64,000 nucleotides of DNA, taken from positions 50,234,042 to 50,298,041 of the forward strand of contig CM060734.1 of NCBI GenBank assembly GCA_030704615.1. Direction: 5' to 3'. Under the pieces are notes generated by a model. That model made no database searches and had not been told where the DNA came from. It saw only the letters and a list, made by a program, of their open reading frames with translations. This document shows, piece after piece, positions 21,063-34,200 of the stretch. Within the stretch, counting starts at the first letter, position 1. Every line of letters starts with the position of its first letter. Origin of the DNA: Takakia lepidozioides (taxonomy: Eukaryota; Streptophyta; Takakiopsida; Takakiales; Takakiaceae). The position numbers and the translations under genes are program-made.

Positions 21063-22250
21063 TCTATTCATCTATATATATTCGTGACATGGGGGATTCT
21101 GGCTTACAAAATAGACAGTGCACCCAAAAAAAATGCTGGCACAACCCCTGGATTCTTTCTTTTCCAATCCGGTCTAAATGTTTTCTTGCAATGTCTCGTT
21201 CTAGTGCTCAGTGCGAGTCTTCCATATTTGTTTGTCCATTTATACCTTTACCATCACCTCTAAATCTTTACCCTTCATTTTACCCTTCCCTTAACCCTTC
21301 CATAGGCTTAAGCCGGACACTTAGTAACCTAAACCATTACTCTTACCATGTACCCAAAACCTTTGTGTACTACCATAAATCCAAACCCTAAACCCTTACC
21401 TTCCCTTTACCCTTTCCCTTAATAATCCTTATCCCAAGCTTAAGCGTGACCCTTAGCACCCTAAACCATTACTTTTACCATATACCAAAAACCTTAGTGT
21501 AGTACCTTACTTATAATAAACTCCAAACCTTATTGTACTACCATGTTACATCTTGTAAAATTTGTATCATTCTCTTAATGTTTTCTTTAATTTTGTTGGA
21601 TAATGTATGATAGAATGATTGCATGGATATCAAATTCCCCTTACATTTTTACATTCTACAGAGGTTTAGAGTCGTCCATATTTGTTTCTCTCTTTCTATC
21701 CTAAACCCTCCCCACAAACTTGGACCTTATTGCACTTAATATATCTAGTTACACCCCAAACCTTATTTTACTACCCTTAGTAGTAGGTCATCTTCCTAAT
21801 GTTTCAAGCTATTTTAATATTTTACTGCCCTTCTCACACCTAAAATATCATTCCAATGGCATTGTCTTTGAATATTGTGCTTGTCAGCATGAAGATTCAA
21901 TCAAAATTACTATCAACTTATATCAAGTATGGTAAAGTACTATGAGTCTATCCCATGTTCGATTCGACACATTTGTTTATCGTGATTACATAATGTAATA
22001 TTACATCATTCGACTTCCCAGTGGACGTTCAATGATTCATTGTTCAGTTACACTGCAACTTCACAAGCACTTCAATGTCAAATGGACATCTTATATGTTA
22101 CATTTTGAAGCAAGTATGCAATCACTTGTAATTTCACAAAGTTCAATCACACATTACTATCCAAGATATTATTAACATTTGAATTAATTTTAATTAAAAT
22201 ATACATTAAGTTTGGTCCGGATTTAAGCCAAAAGTCCAGAATTAGTTAAA
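21063..22250. other. AT-rich non-coding stretch
   Basis: No gene. It contains degenerate AACCCT / TTACCC words, including two tandem AAACCCT units near 21386, which look like an eroded interstitial telomeric or satellite track. The half palindrome near 22017 suggests the accessory element interrupted by the chromovirus resumes here. Confidence 0.4.
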
Positions 22251-22256
22251 ATAGGG

Positions 22257-23160
22257 TTGAGGGGATTATTTCACATATTGGGTACTAAGATCAACCTCTC
22301 TACAGTTAATCATCCACAGACTGATGGTCAAACCAAACGCGTAAACCAGATTTTGGAGCAGTATCTTTGCTGTACGATAAATTATCACCAAGATAATTGG
22401 ACAGACCTTCTGTCATTGGCTGAGTTTGCCTATAACAACACTATATATTCTTCGATCAAACAAACTTCATTTTTCTCCAATTATGGTCATCATCCTCGAG
22501 CAAACGCTTTCCACATGAAGACTGTTGGAAGCCCTGCTATAGAAAATCTTTCTATTCATCTTATTATGATTCACAAGGAGCTTACATTCCACCTCGCAGA
22601 AGCTAAAAAACAATACAAGGAATATGTAGATCAACATCGCCAACTCCAACCCCAGTTCAAGGTCGGAGATCGTCTGAAGATCTCTGTTGTTTGTCCAGGT
22701 AAAAGAGAGGTTTGAAGCGTCCGGGAAAACTGCGGTGGATTCCACCAGGTTATGGTTTTGAATACCCGAGAGCCATTGGTCCATTTCAATCGTGTTGGGG
22801 TTGAAGTTCCCAACGCCATGTCTATCCTCGTAAGATTCCAACATACAAACCTCGTGACCATCAAGGAAGTTGGATTATCAACGCTTGAGACCATTCAAAA
22901 TTATTTGACAAATAAATCCAGTCAGTTTTCAGCTTGAACTCCCACGAAGTATGCGCATCCATCTAATATTTCTTGTTTCATTATTGGAGTTGTATCATAC
23001 ATCGAATTTTCCAGGGAGAGTCTCCATACCACCTCCATTAATCGAAGTCAATCTGGAAATCGAGTATGAAGTCGACGAAGTCCTAGACTCTCGCATCAAG
23101 TATAAACGTCTTGAGTATTTCGTACATTGGAAATGTTACGACATCAGCGAACGAACGTGA
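22257..23160 (+). pseudogene. Ty3/gypsy integrase and chromodomain remnant
   Basis: 22257-22715 encodes the end of an integrase core (HPQTDGQTKRVNQILEQYL, LAEFAYNNT) and the C-terminal region (FKVGDRLKISV). 22951-23160 carries a chromodomain-like LEIEYEVDEVLDSRI and LEYFVHWKCYD. In GQTERVNQ the Glu is the third catalytic residue of DDE integrases; here it is Lys, so this copy is dead. Everything upstream in pol is missing. A PPT and LTR follow on the same strand. Confidence 0.8.
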
Positions 23161-23403
23161 TAACCTTTATTCAACCTCACCAATGCATCTGACAAAGTCC
23201 AAGAGTTTCAACAACGATATCGAGCTAAGCCCCAAGCTACACGTCAATAAGACGTCACAACGATGATGTCAGCCAAGTTAGCTTCAAGGTGAAGACTCCA
23301 CAGTTAGTGTACTTGATACACGCTAAGGAGAGAGGTTCTCCAACTCCAAGCAAGTCCAAGATTTTACCGCTCTTCGAGGAACTCAGCGCTAGAGGAGGGG
23401 TGG

Positions 23404-23997
23404 TGTCATGGACATAGCCCAGAGAAATTTACCAGGAATAAATACCAGAAGTTATCAAGTTACCATGATCTACCATGATCTACCCTGATTTTTTTTATCA
23501 TAAATTACCATTAGTTACCGGGAGTTTACCAAATTACTGAAAATAACTTGGGAAACTGCTGAACAAGCTTCATTTGGAGGAAACTTGTCTATCAAGATAC
23601 CTCATTTGTTTGAGAAAACTTCTCTATCAAGAAACCTCCTTTATGAAAGCCTCTTAGGAAACCTCCTAGTAGCCAGTATATGTAAAAGGTGAAACTGGAC
23701 ACTCTTAAGTCTTGCCAACACAAGTTCAAGCTACTCTTGTTCCTAATCCCAGTACTCAAGCTTCTAGTACTCTAGTCCAGTTTCCAGTATCTGGTACCCC
23801 AGTCCAGTTTCCAGCATTTCAGTATTCAAGTCGAGTTCCAGTATCTTGTACTCTTGTCCATTGTTATAAATATCATCTTGATTCATGTTTATCCATTATG
23901 CAATCGGCCACGCCGACCTTGATTTTTTGTCTAGTCTTGTACCTCTAGTCTGATATCTTGTTTGTGTTCACTCATATTCTCGTCTTTGACAACAACA
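23404..23997 (+). repeat. LTR of the Ty3/gypsy remnant
   Basis: Starts TGTCATGGACATAG directly after the purine tract AGAGGAGGGGTGG (about 23391-23403) and ends in AACAACA. It contains short tandem words (TCTACCATGA twice; CCAGTTTCCAG and GTATC repeats near 23770-23860). No matching 5' LTR is in the window. Confidence 0.65.
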
Positions 23998-24480
23998 GTG
24001 ATAATGTAATTTGTTTGGTTGAAGAATGTATAGTGTTATTGTAGGAAAACTCAGCCAATGGCAGAAGGTTTGTTTAATTATCTTGGTGATAATTTATCGT
24101 ACAACAAAGATATTGCTCCAAAATCTGGTTTACGCGTTCAGTTTGACAATCAGTCTGTGGATGATTAACTGTAGAGAGGTTGATCTTTATATTGATAATG
24201 TGAAATAATCCCCTCCAAAAATTTGATATGAACTGTGGTCATTGATCAGATACGATGTTTTTCGGGAGTCCGTGAATGCAATAGATATTATTGAGGAAGA
24301 GTCTTGTAGTCTCCTCGCCTGTAACTGTCTTATTACATAGAATGAAATGTGTCATGTTCGTAAAACGATCCACAATAACAAGGATCGAATCGGCGGTCTT
24401 GGAAATTGGAAGGTCCGTAATAAAGTCCATAGACAAGGACGACCATGGACCCTGGGGAATGGGTAATGGTTGAAGAATGC
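23998..24480 (-). pseudogene. Inverted Ty3/gypsy integrase fragment
   Basis: On the minus strand this encodes LQPLPIPQGPWSSLSMDFIT, VIVDRFTNMTHFI and NIVSDQ (first and second catalytic Asp regions), then continues into HPQTDCQTERVNQ. The last part (about 24240-23998) is a near copy, in opposite orientation, of the plus-strand integrase at 22250-22490. Here the catalytic Glu is kept, but there are stops. It abuts the LTR end at 23997 exactly. Confidence 0.75.
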
Positions 24481-24603
24481 CATAATATCAAATCTCAACC
24501 TGCGTATCCCAGCATGGAAATGAGTTTGGAAAGATATGTGGGTCAAACACCGTTCGACAAAAATTAGCACGTTCCTCTGAAAATCGCCAATCGAATCATT
24601 CAT

Positions 24604-25185
24604 ATGGCTACCAGTTTGCAGAATCGGGATCCTACATGTAAGCTATGCAACTGTGGCATGGCAGAAACCATGGAGCATTGTCTCTTCATTTGTCACTTTC
24701 CTTCAAGAATTTGACATCTCGTGGCAGACTTTTACTCTGCTTGGAACCCCCTCCCTCCCTTGTCAGTACCTCTGCTCATGCTTAACCTAAATAGAGATTC
24801 GGCTTGGAACAGTTGTCAGTTATGGGCTTGTCTTCGTGCACTTACACTTTGGGCCATTTGGAAGGGAAGATGCAATTTTCAAAAAAACCACCCGAGTATC
24901 AGATCGATTCTAAGCAAACTTTTTTCGGATCTGATGACTAAAGGGCATAAAGCGTGGGCGTCTTTGCAAAGAGTTGTCAGCAGGTTAGTAAAAGAAAGAG
25001 CACGGAGCTTTTCGAGGATTTCGACACCACTTAGGCAAAGACGACATCATCTGCACAAGGCTCTCTAACTCCATAGTTGAAGGCATGATCAACTCCCCAA
25101 CGCTTGGCAAATCGCCAGCTGAGTCTGACGCCCTGATATTAATTGGAAACACAGCAAGGCTCAGAGCTCCAAATCCAAAATGCAT
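24604..25185 (+). pseudogene. LINE (non-LTR retrotransposon) 3' remnant
   Basis: Encodes a zf-RVT-like segment CKLCNCGMAETMEHCLFICH, a TGA where Trp is expected (near 24714), then ALTLWAIWKGRCNFQ. This order, a Cys/His finger followed by LW.IW..RN, is typical of the C-terminus of plant L1-type ORF2. No reverse transcriptase or endonuclease is present, as expected of a truncated fragment, although here the 5' part is missing. Confidence 0.65.
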
Positions 25186-25862
25186 CTAGATTTTGGACGC
25201 TAGTTCATATATGGGTACTTTAGAGGGTCTGAGTTAATCGTTCCATCCTCTCTGCCTCCTAATGGTCTTGGCTGCAATCTCCCTATCTTTTAAGCGCTTC
25301 TTGGTTCTCTTACGAATCTACAAGGTAGTTAGCTTTTCACCTCCGTCTCGTTTTCGGCATCAGCCTCGCCCCCCCCCTCCCCGCCATCCCAAGAGAGTGG
25401 GTGTTCCCATGAAATACGCCTTTACGACCTTCTTGGAGGTTATTTTTTCTTCCCTATGTCTTATTTTCCCCTTATTTAATAAAATTCAACATGACACCAA
25501 AAAATGAATAAATAAGTACCCTTATATTTGTAAAGGGGATTTGGGAAGGAACTTAGGAAAATGAGGATGGGTAGGCCAATCCAGTGATTCCACGGGGGCC
25601 AGTTAAAGACACACTGTTAGCAATTTTCTGGAAATTCATTAAGAATATTTAATAAATATGATCCAGATTCCATATGATTCTATATTTATGATTTGAACGA
25701 AAGACATTTTGTTTGAATGAATTTCATGTGGAAAGGAATGAATGCTGTTTGAGAGCGGCAAATTGTTTGGATCTGATGAAATCTGTGCCGTTGCAGGGAA
25801 AAACGACGCCCACCATCGTCTCTCATTCCTGGCGCTGTGAAGACAGCCCACAGAGTCTCGCG
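25186..25862 (+). promoter_or_regulatory. Upstream region and 5' leader of adenylate kinase
   Basis: No separate gene. AT-rich DNA near 25440-25700 passes into GC-richer sequence before the start codon. No TATA element at a convincing distance was identified. A poly-C stretch lies near 25370-25384. Confidence 0.35.
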
Positions 25863-27911
<2,049 letters not shown>

Positions 27912-29109
27912 TGTTCTTGGTCGTCTTGCATTTTGTGATTCGATTGCCTACCCCACATTTGCTAGCCTACACTGCAAGTGATTCACACCCTCGGGGACTG
28001 GTTGAGTGTGTTGTTAGAGCAGCCTTGCAGTTTTGCCCCTGTTGCATGATAGAGGCCATTGCAACCTCTTTCTGCTGTTGCCAATTACTCTAGTCTCTCA
28101 AGGTTTGATCAAAGCGACGACGAGGCCTATGGTGTATAGTGAAGTTGACTCGTCACTACACCTTATGCGAGTTTTCTTCAAGTTCTGCCAGCAACTGCCT
28201 CTCTCCTGTTCTGCTGCATCTCATTAACTTCTTGTGCATGCCACAATTTTTCCTTGTCTTCCAAAGCTTCTCAGGGTGTGTATCTAACAATGGCTAGACC
28301 TCATTTGGGGGTTGATTGCTCTCACAGATGGGGGGATTACACCAGGGGCTAGTCTGCCAATTTCCCAGGATGACAGGTGATGCCAATATGGAAGGTCATG
28401 ACAAAATGCCAAAGTTGACGGCATTTTGGACACTGCTCCAATTCAATCACTGCCACCCAGTTGTGCACATTTGTGCTGGATTCATGTCCCAGCTGAGCAA
28501 ATGACGACCATTGCACAGGCATTCCCTCACATCCGATCCCCGCCCTTTCCCAGCATCAGATAAATACATGCTTTTTTATGAAGTACGCCCAAGAACAAAA
28601 ACAAAAACTGACAATTGGAGAAATGCACTGACCGGCACCAGATGATTAGCTTGCCTAAATAATATGTGCAAGAGGATAATATGAAACAAACGACTATAGA
28701 AAAGCGAAAACAGGAAATACACATCACAGTAAGCACAACAAGACTTAAACAATCAGAAGGAACTTGTGAGTAAATTAAAGTACATCTAACCCCACGACCA
28801 CTGAACATCAAGTGGGGAACATCAAGTGGGGGAGGTAGAACCAGAAAACACAGGAGAGCAGGAGGACTTGAATATCTTAATAGGAAAGAAACACAACAGC
28901 AAAAGTATTGATATTTGGACACATTTCAAAGCAATGCGACAAACAACTCCATCCAACAGACTCTCTGAGAGCCCTGGCAGGGTTGCATTTTGTGACTGTT
29001 ACCAAATTAATGGCGAGTCATATGCCAGCTCAGCTCGCTGAATATCCACTCTACGTAATGCCTTACTCTTAGTTTTCAGACACAGGAAAGACAAAATTAG
29101 AAAATAGAC
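27912..29109. other. Intergenic; lost 3' end of MKK3-like gene
   Basis: No gene is supported. The 3' UTR of adenylate kinase must lie at the left. The remaining exons of the minus-strand MKK3-like pseudogene, which should encode the end of the kinase domain and the NTF2-like domain, could not be found here. Confidence 0.4.
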
Positions 29110-30068
29110 CTGTTTAGCAGTTGGACGAGCTTCCTCCTCTTTCTGCTGACATGCATCTATGAAGGACCAGAACTCCCACAAGAAGTGATCAGCAGGGGGT
29201 GAAGATGATTGGTCAAACAGAACTTGCATTTAATCGATTCAACTTCTTCACATGCCTTATGGAGGATTCCGAGTTATCACTAGAGAGAGCACGTTCTGTG
29301 ATGAAGAATTTGGGGACCAAGAAACAATAGATATTTGGAATAAGTGGAAAGTACAGAAAAGGGATCACCACTATATTCCAAATCCGGTTTGGCCTGATGG
29401 TTTTTTGTGCAAACACCGTGACATACTCGGGAACTACAGAGATGAAATTTCCCTACTTGAAAGCATCAGATGACAGGCCCTTTGTTGGTACTATATGGGA
29501 ATCCACCCATTCCGCACTCCAGCAATGCCAACCCCAGACTCCAAATATTTGCTGGATACAAGTAGCACTCATTGGTGATCCTCTCAGGGGACACGTCACC
29601 ATTCCCATAAACATGGCACACTACAGAAGAAACAACATCAGAAGACAGTCACTACTCTGCCGCTCAACAGTTAACCATAGAGTTATACAAAGTCTAAGCA
29701 CTCAAATACTGTGTTGACATAAAACAAGGGTTAGATCTCTCGATGTTCACTGGGAAAAAGAGGCCAGATGTGAAGAATCAATCAGTTGTTTCATATACAC
29801 TACTTCTAATCTCCACATAGATATCTTGTGAACTTCAGCCTGCACTTTCCATGCTCCTTTGCTGACTACCAGCTGACATATATAAAATAGACCAGCCTAA
29901 TCACCAGCAAGCTATCAATCACTACTCACCATAGCAATGGAGTTGTCAGGACCTTAACTAATCCCAAAATGTGTGATCTTGGGCTCCCCGTTAAAATTGA
30001 TAAGCAAGCTGGCTGGCTTGATGTCTCAATGTATTAAAGTAATTCACATTGCGTAGAAACACCAATAC
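29110..30068 (-). pseudogene. MKK3-like MAP kinase kinase fragment
   Basis: Three minus-strand exons remain. Exon 29930-30068 has the catalytic-loop and DFG region: the loop Arg codon of HRD is TGA, KPASLLINFNGEPKIT follows, the DFG Asp is His, and a TAA follows GIS. Exon 29457-29620 holds SPERITNECYLYPANIWSLG; about four bases are missing just before SPER, and one near 29473. Exon 29110-29222 has WSFIDACQQKEEEARPTA. Plant MKK3 proteins have SPERIRNE.Y.YPADIWSLG and SFIDAC.QK...RPTA (from memory). Upstream exons would lie beyond the retrotransposon inserted at 30079. The many defects show it was, or became, dead. Confidence 0.8.
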
Positions 30069-30078
30069 CTGAAAGCCA

Positions 30079-31105
30079 TGTCGAGCGGCTTTTACTCACC
30101 CATCCCTTCGCTATCCGAGGTGGAAACTCCAAGATAGAAGAGTTGGATATCTCTAAGCACTCAGCCCACTTAGAACAATCAGTCATGACCTACAGCTAGT
30201 GTATCATGGTTGTGCTTCCTGTTCGTATTTCTTCTTGCCTTCATGTTAGCAATTTACCTTATTGTGTATACTTAAGCATCAGATTGTTTCAGTATCTATC
30301 AGGTTCCATTCACGCATCCATTCATTCCACAGCTTCACTCAAGTCTCTCTACACAGTGTGTGATTGTATCGAATAAGTATCAGATTAAGACTTATCATAT
30401 ATCAGGCCAAAGCCATGGTGTCCCTAGCCTGCTCTACGGTATATCACTACAGCTTTGTATGTATCAAGCATCTACTAATCATCTCTCCTCCTCCATCATT
30501 GCTTTCGTTCCTGCTCTCCGCCCGATCTCCTCTCGTGAATGACCAAGAAGTGCTCTCCGTGAAGTGTCTTCTATGATGCTTGCTCTGCCTAATTTATCTA
30601 CAAGCTGTTCTAACCGCCTAACTAACTAACTGTCACCTAAGAAGTAAACACGTTCCCTCTACAGATGTCGTTCCTACACAGTCGTTCCCTGCCAATGATA
30701 ACCGTTCCCTATGTATGTTGTGACGGGCTGTGCCAAGCTGTGTCGACTGTGACTGTGTCGAGCTGTGACTGGCTGTGTCGGACTGTGTCGGGCTGTGACT
30801 GGCTGAGCTGTGTCGAGTTGTGACTAGCTGTGCGATGCTGTGTCGGGCTGTGACTGGCTGTGCGAAGCTGTGTCGGGCTGTGATTGACTGTGACTAACTG
30901 TGATAGGCTGTGATTGACTGTGATTGACTGTGTAAGGCTGCGTCAGGCTGTATAAGACTGCGTATGGCTGTGATTGACTGTGCAACCTTGTGTACCACCC
31001 CCTAAGCATGTGTTGGTCTAAGTCTACCATTGTAATTCTGCGCAAAAATTAAGGGTACCCCACAGAACCCGTAAAACTGTCTAAGTCCCAGACAACCCTC
31101 TAACA
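30079..31105 (-). repeat. Outer element 3' LTR
   Basis: Read on the minus strand it runs from TGTTAGAGGGTTGTC to CGCTCGACA, 1027 bp. It aligns with the LTRs of the inner copy, including the GATGGGTGAGTAAAA end and the CACAGCC minisatellite. Confidence 0.9.
30720..30990 (-). repeat. LTR minisatellite (CACAGCC family)
   Basis: Irregular tandem units of 8-10 bp, on the plus strand GGCTGTGTC, GGCTGTGAC and similar. The corresponding array in the inner 5' LTR is at about 44975-45208, and a related one sits between pol and the extra ORF. Confidence 0.9.
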
Positions 31106-31123
31106 TTACCCCTCCCCATCTCA
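31106..31123 (-). promoter_or_regulatory. Polypurine tract of outer element
   Basis: On the minus strand GAGATGGGGAGGGGTAA lies directly before the LTR start TGTTAG, the expected primer for plus-strand DNA synthesis. Confidence 0.8.
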
Positions 31124-31212
31124 AAAAGCCGTGTCCTCACGGTTTACTGTTTAGGATCAGCAAACCTTTGTGAACGAGTACCCTTTTGTTGGTGAGAGTC
31201 CTTTGGAGGGCT

Positions 31213-34200
31213 CTATGTGCGAGCCCGAGCCCTGTCACTAGCTGATGGAGATAAGTGTTGACTAGCTGGAAGTGTCGGCCCTGCTTTAGTCTGATAAGAA
31301 GGTAAATACTGTGGTATAGGAGATCCCTGTCGTCTTTTCTCCTCCATTGCCAAGTCATACTCCTGAGCCATGTCAAAACTGCCCTCCACGGAACCAGTAG
31401 TATCAGAATCAGCTTCCCCCCTGTGGTCTTTTGGTGATCTGATCTTCTTGGGTGTCTCAGGAATCCTGCGTGGCATATAGTGTTGGCCCACCATGTCTGG
31501 AAGCTTAAATTGTACTACTTGCATCAATCGCTTGCAAGCAAAATGAGTGTACTCCCTGAATTCCTTGTCCGTATAGGTGAGAGGTGTGCCAATGACTCCG
31601 GAACAGTGTAAGTATTTCCAGGCTTCATGTCCCTTATAAAAAATATCGTCAGGGCCCAATTTTTCTAGTTGTTCCAAGCCAATTAAACCATGAACGAAGT
31701 TGGGAATCCTTTTGCAACATGACTTTCGCATCATACAGATACATATGGGGTGGAACTGAAGGTAAGACCCAATGATCCCCACTGGAATAACTCAGAAATC
31801 TTGACTGCATCTTCTGCTGCTCAATGTGATAACGTGCAATGAAACAAGCAGCATAGTACAATCCACAGCCTATGACCAAACTAGATACCTCATTGGTCTT
31901 GGTGTAGATGTACCCATGAACAACCTGGAAGGCAATTAATTCCTTCAACATGGTGCCTGCCTCAGACCAGTACCTTGCAAAATGATGATCCTCAATGGGT
32001 CGATTGTTCGGAAGAACCTTAGTCCGAGTTGCCACTAGCAACCAAATGCGCATGATCTGGTAATAATGTGTCAAAGACTGTGGAGGACTGAATTCCTTCC
32101 AAGCCAAATCCATCACAATGGGAATTTGGTTGAAGGGCATTATCATAGCCCGATTGTACTCAAGTGCAGCAGGAGTCCTAGGTGGGTTAAAAGCAGCATC
32201 CCCCCAAACCTCAGACTATGGCATTGCCATGGTATCAACAGTGTCAGCCACCTGCACAGCCACCTGCTGTGGGGGCTGTGATATTGCCGCCATTGTCCCT
32301 CCTATTGCTGGTAACTCCTGCACCTCCTATGATGAAGACTGAAAAATCAGAGTCCTGGCATGCAAATAAGTAGCCACCAGCTGCTCCTCAGGAACAAAGA
32401 CTCTTTTGTCAATGTTGGAACTCAAGTCATCCACTTGAGTCTGCAGCCCTTCCACATCATCCTGTAACTCCGCTATTCTACTATAGACATTGTCTATAGT
32501 AGTTGTGGCAATGTTCTGCACCTGCAACCTGAGATCATTCATCTCCCCCTGGGTGAGCTTTCTTGGTGTCTTCCCTTCCACCGGCCCTTGTGTTATCCAT
32601 ACTTGCATAAGATGATTATCCACCAAGTCCTGTGTAGCACCCCTGGGAGTCTGCACCTCCTTGAGTCTGTACATATCTAACTGTTGTTGTAAAGCCTGCA
32701 TGCGCTTCGCATGAGGTTCAACCAGGGCTGCATAGGTAGCAGTTAGATTATTGGCTTCCTTCCAAGCCTTGTTAGCCACAGAGAGTTCATTCTTTTGGCC
32801 CATTAGTGTTTGCTGCAACTCCAGGATGTACATTTCATTTTTAGCCTCAATCCGACTGTATTGTTGGAAGGTATCCTCATTGCGACGAATAGTAGCCTTC
32901 AATTCAGCAATGAGTTTCCTTTGCTCCACTATCTCAGCCTCCACCATCATACACCTCTCCGCTTGTCTGTTAACTTCTAATGCAGTTTGCTCCAGATCAG
33001 TTGTTAAAGTAGCACATTGGATGGTCATTTTCTGATGAACTGCCTCCAACTCTGTGTGAAGCACCTTCACTTCCTACTTTGCTCTCATGCTTCACCTGCA
33101 ACTGGTATTGCTGTTGCTTATGTACTTCATGCAACTTCCCCTGCTCCAGACCTGCTTCAATCATATTCCCCTTTGCGAGCTGCAAGGCAGCCTTCGTGTC
33201 CTCCAACTATTTCTGCAACTTAAGATTGGCCTCCACATCCACCTTATTTGCACACTCAGTGGCAATTCTTGCCTCGAATTCTTGCTTGAGCTCCTCCCTC
33301 AAAGCTGCCAATTGTGTGGATGGAACATGGGATTTCACATAAGTGCCCAACAAATTGAGTGTCCTGCTTATGGAACTCATAAGCATGGCCTGTTGTGGGT
33401 CTTCATGGGAAACTTGTTGATGGTCCCCCTGATTCTCCACAGTGTGATGTTTCACCAACCATTCAGGCCATGTTCCCACAAGATCTTCTTCTTCAACGAC
33501 CTCATTCTCCACAGGTGCTGCAGTGCCTTACATTCTACCCCTGGAACCTCCTTCACAGGTTCGAGCATGACATGCACAACGGGGATTTCCTTGGTCAAAC
33601 TCTACATCTTTGGTACTACTGGTTCTCCAACCATGCCAGAGTTCTCATAGAGAAGGTCACCCTTCTCAATGTCTGCCACTACCTGCTCTGTAGTGGGAAT
33701 GTCCAACCCTTCTCCTTCCACAGCATTAGGCTCTGGTGTGACAACATGCACAATGTGAGTTACCCCTGGGGCAACCGAGTCAATTGGCTGTGGCGGCTAT
33801 GGCACCGAAGTGACTTCTTCCTCCCTCTCCAAAGGCCGTGTTTCCAGCAATAACAACTCCTTGTGCTGCTCCTCCTCATCCTGCACAAGCGTTATGGAAA
33901 CATCATCTTGTGGTTTCCTTGTAGCTAGTGGATCTGCCACTATGGTCGTATCCCGCTTCTGCCTCTTAGACTGGTGCTGCCCCTCCAATCCTCCTTCACC
34001 ATGTGAAGAGCCTTACTTCTCAATTGCACTGGTTACTGTCTCAAACACTCCCATCTCCTTGCGTTCACGCGCATCAAGCAAACAAGAGTCAAGAATAATT
34101 TGAGCAATTATGGGGCCAGACACAATGATTAGAGACTTAGCAGCAGTGCCTTGTAACCGCTTCATCTCTTCCACTAGACCATTGTACATCAACTCCGCCC

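Noticed and set aside
28527-28922. Minus-strand ORF with a Leu/Phe/Ser/Cys-rich composition
   Set aside because: Looks like non-coding AT-rich DNA downstream of the MKK3-like fragment; it did not match the expected end of the kinase or NTF2-like domain.
30720-31045. ORF encoding HSQSQPxTAS repeats
   Set aside because: Translation of the LTR minisatellite, with no conserved frame. Unlike the internal array it is not joined to a coding region.
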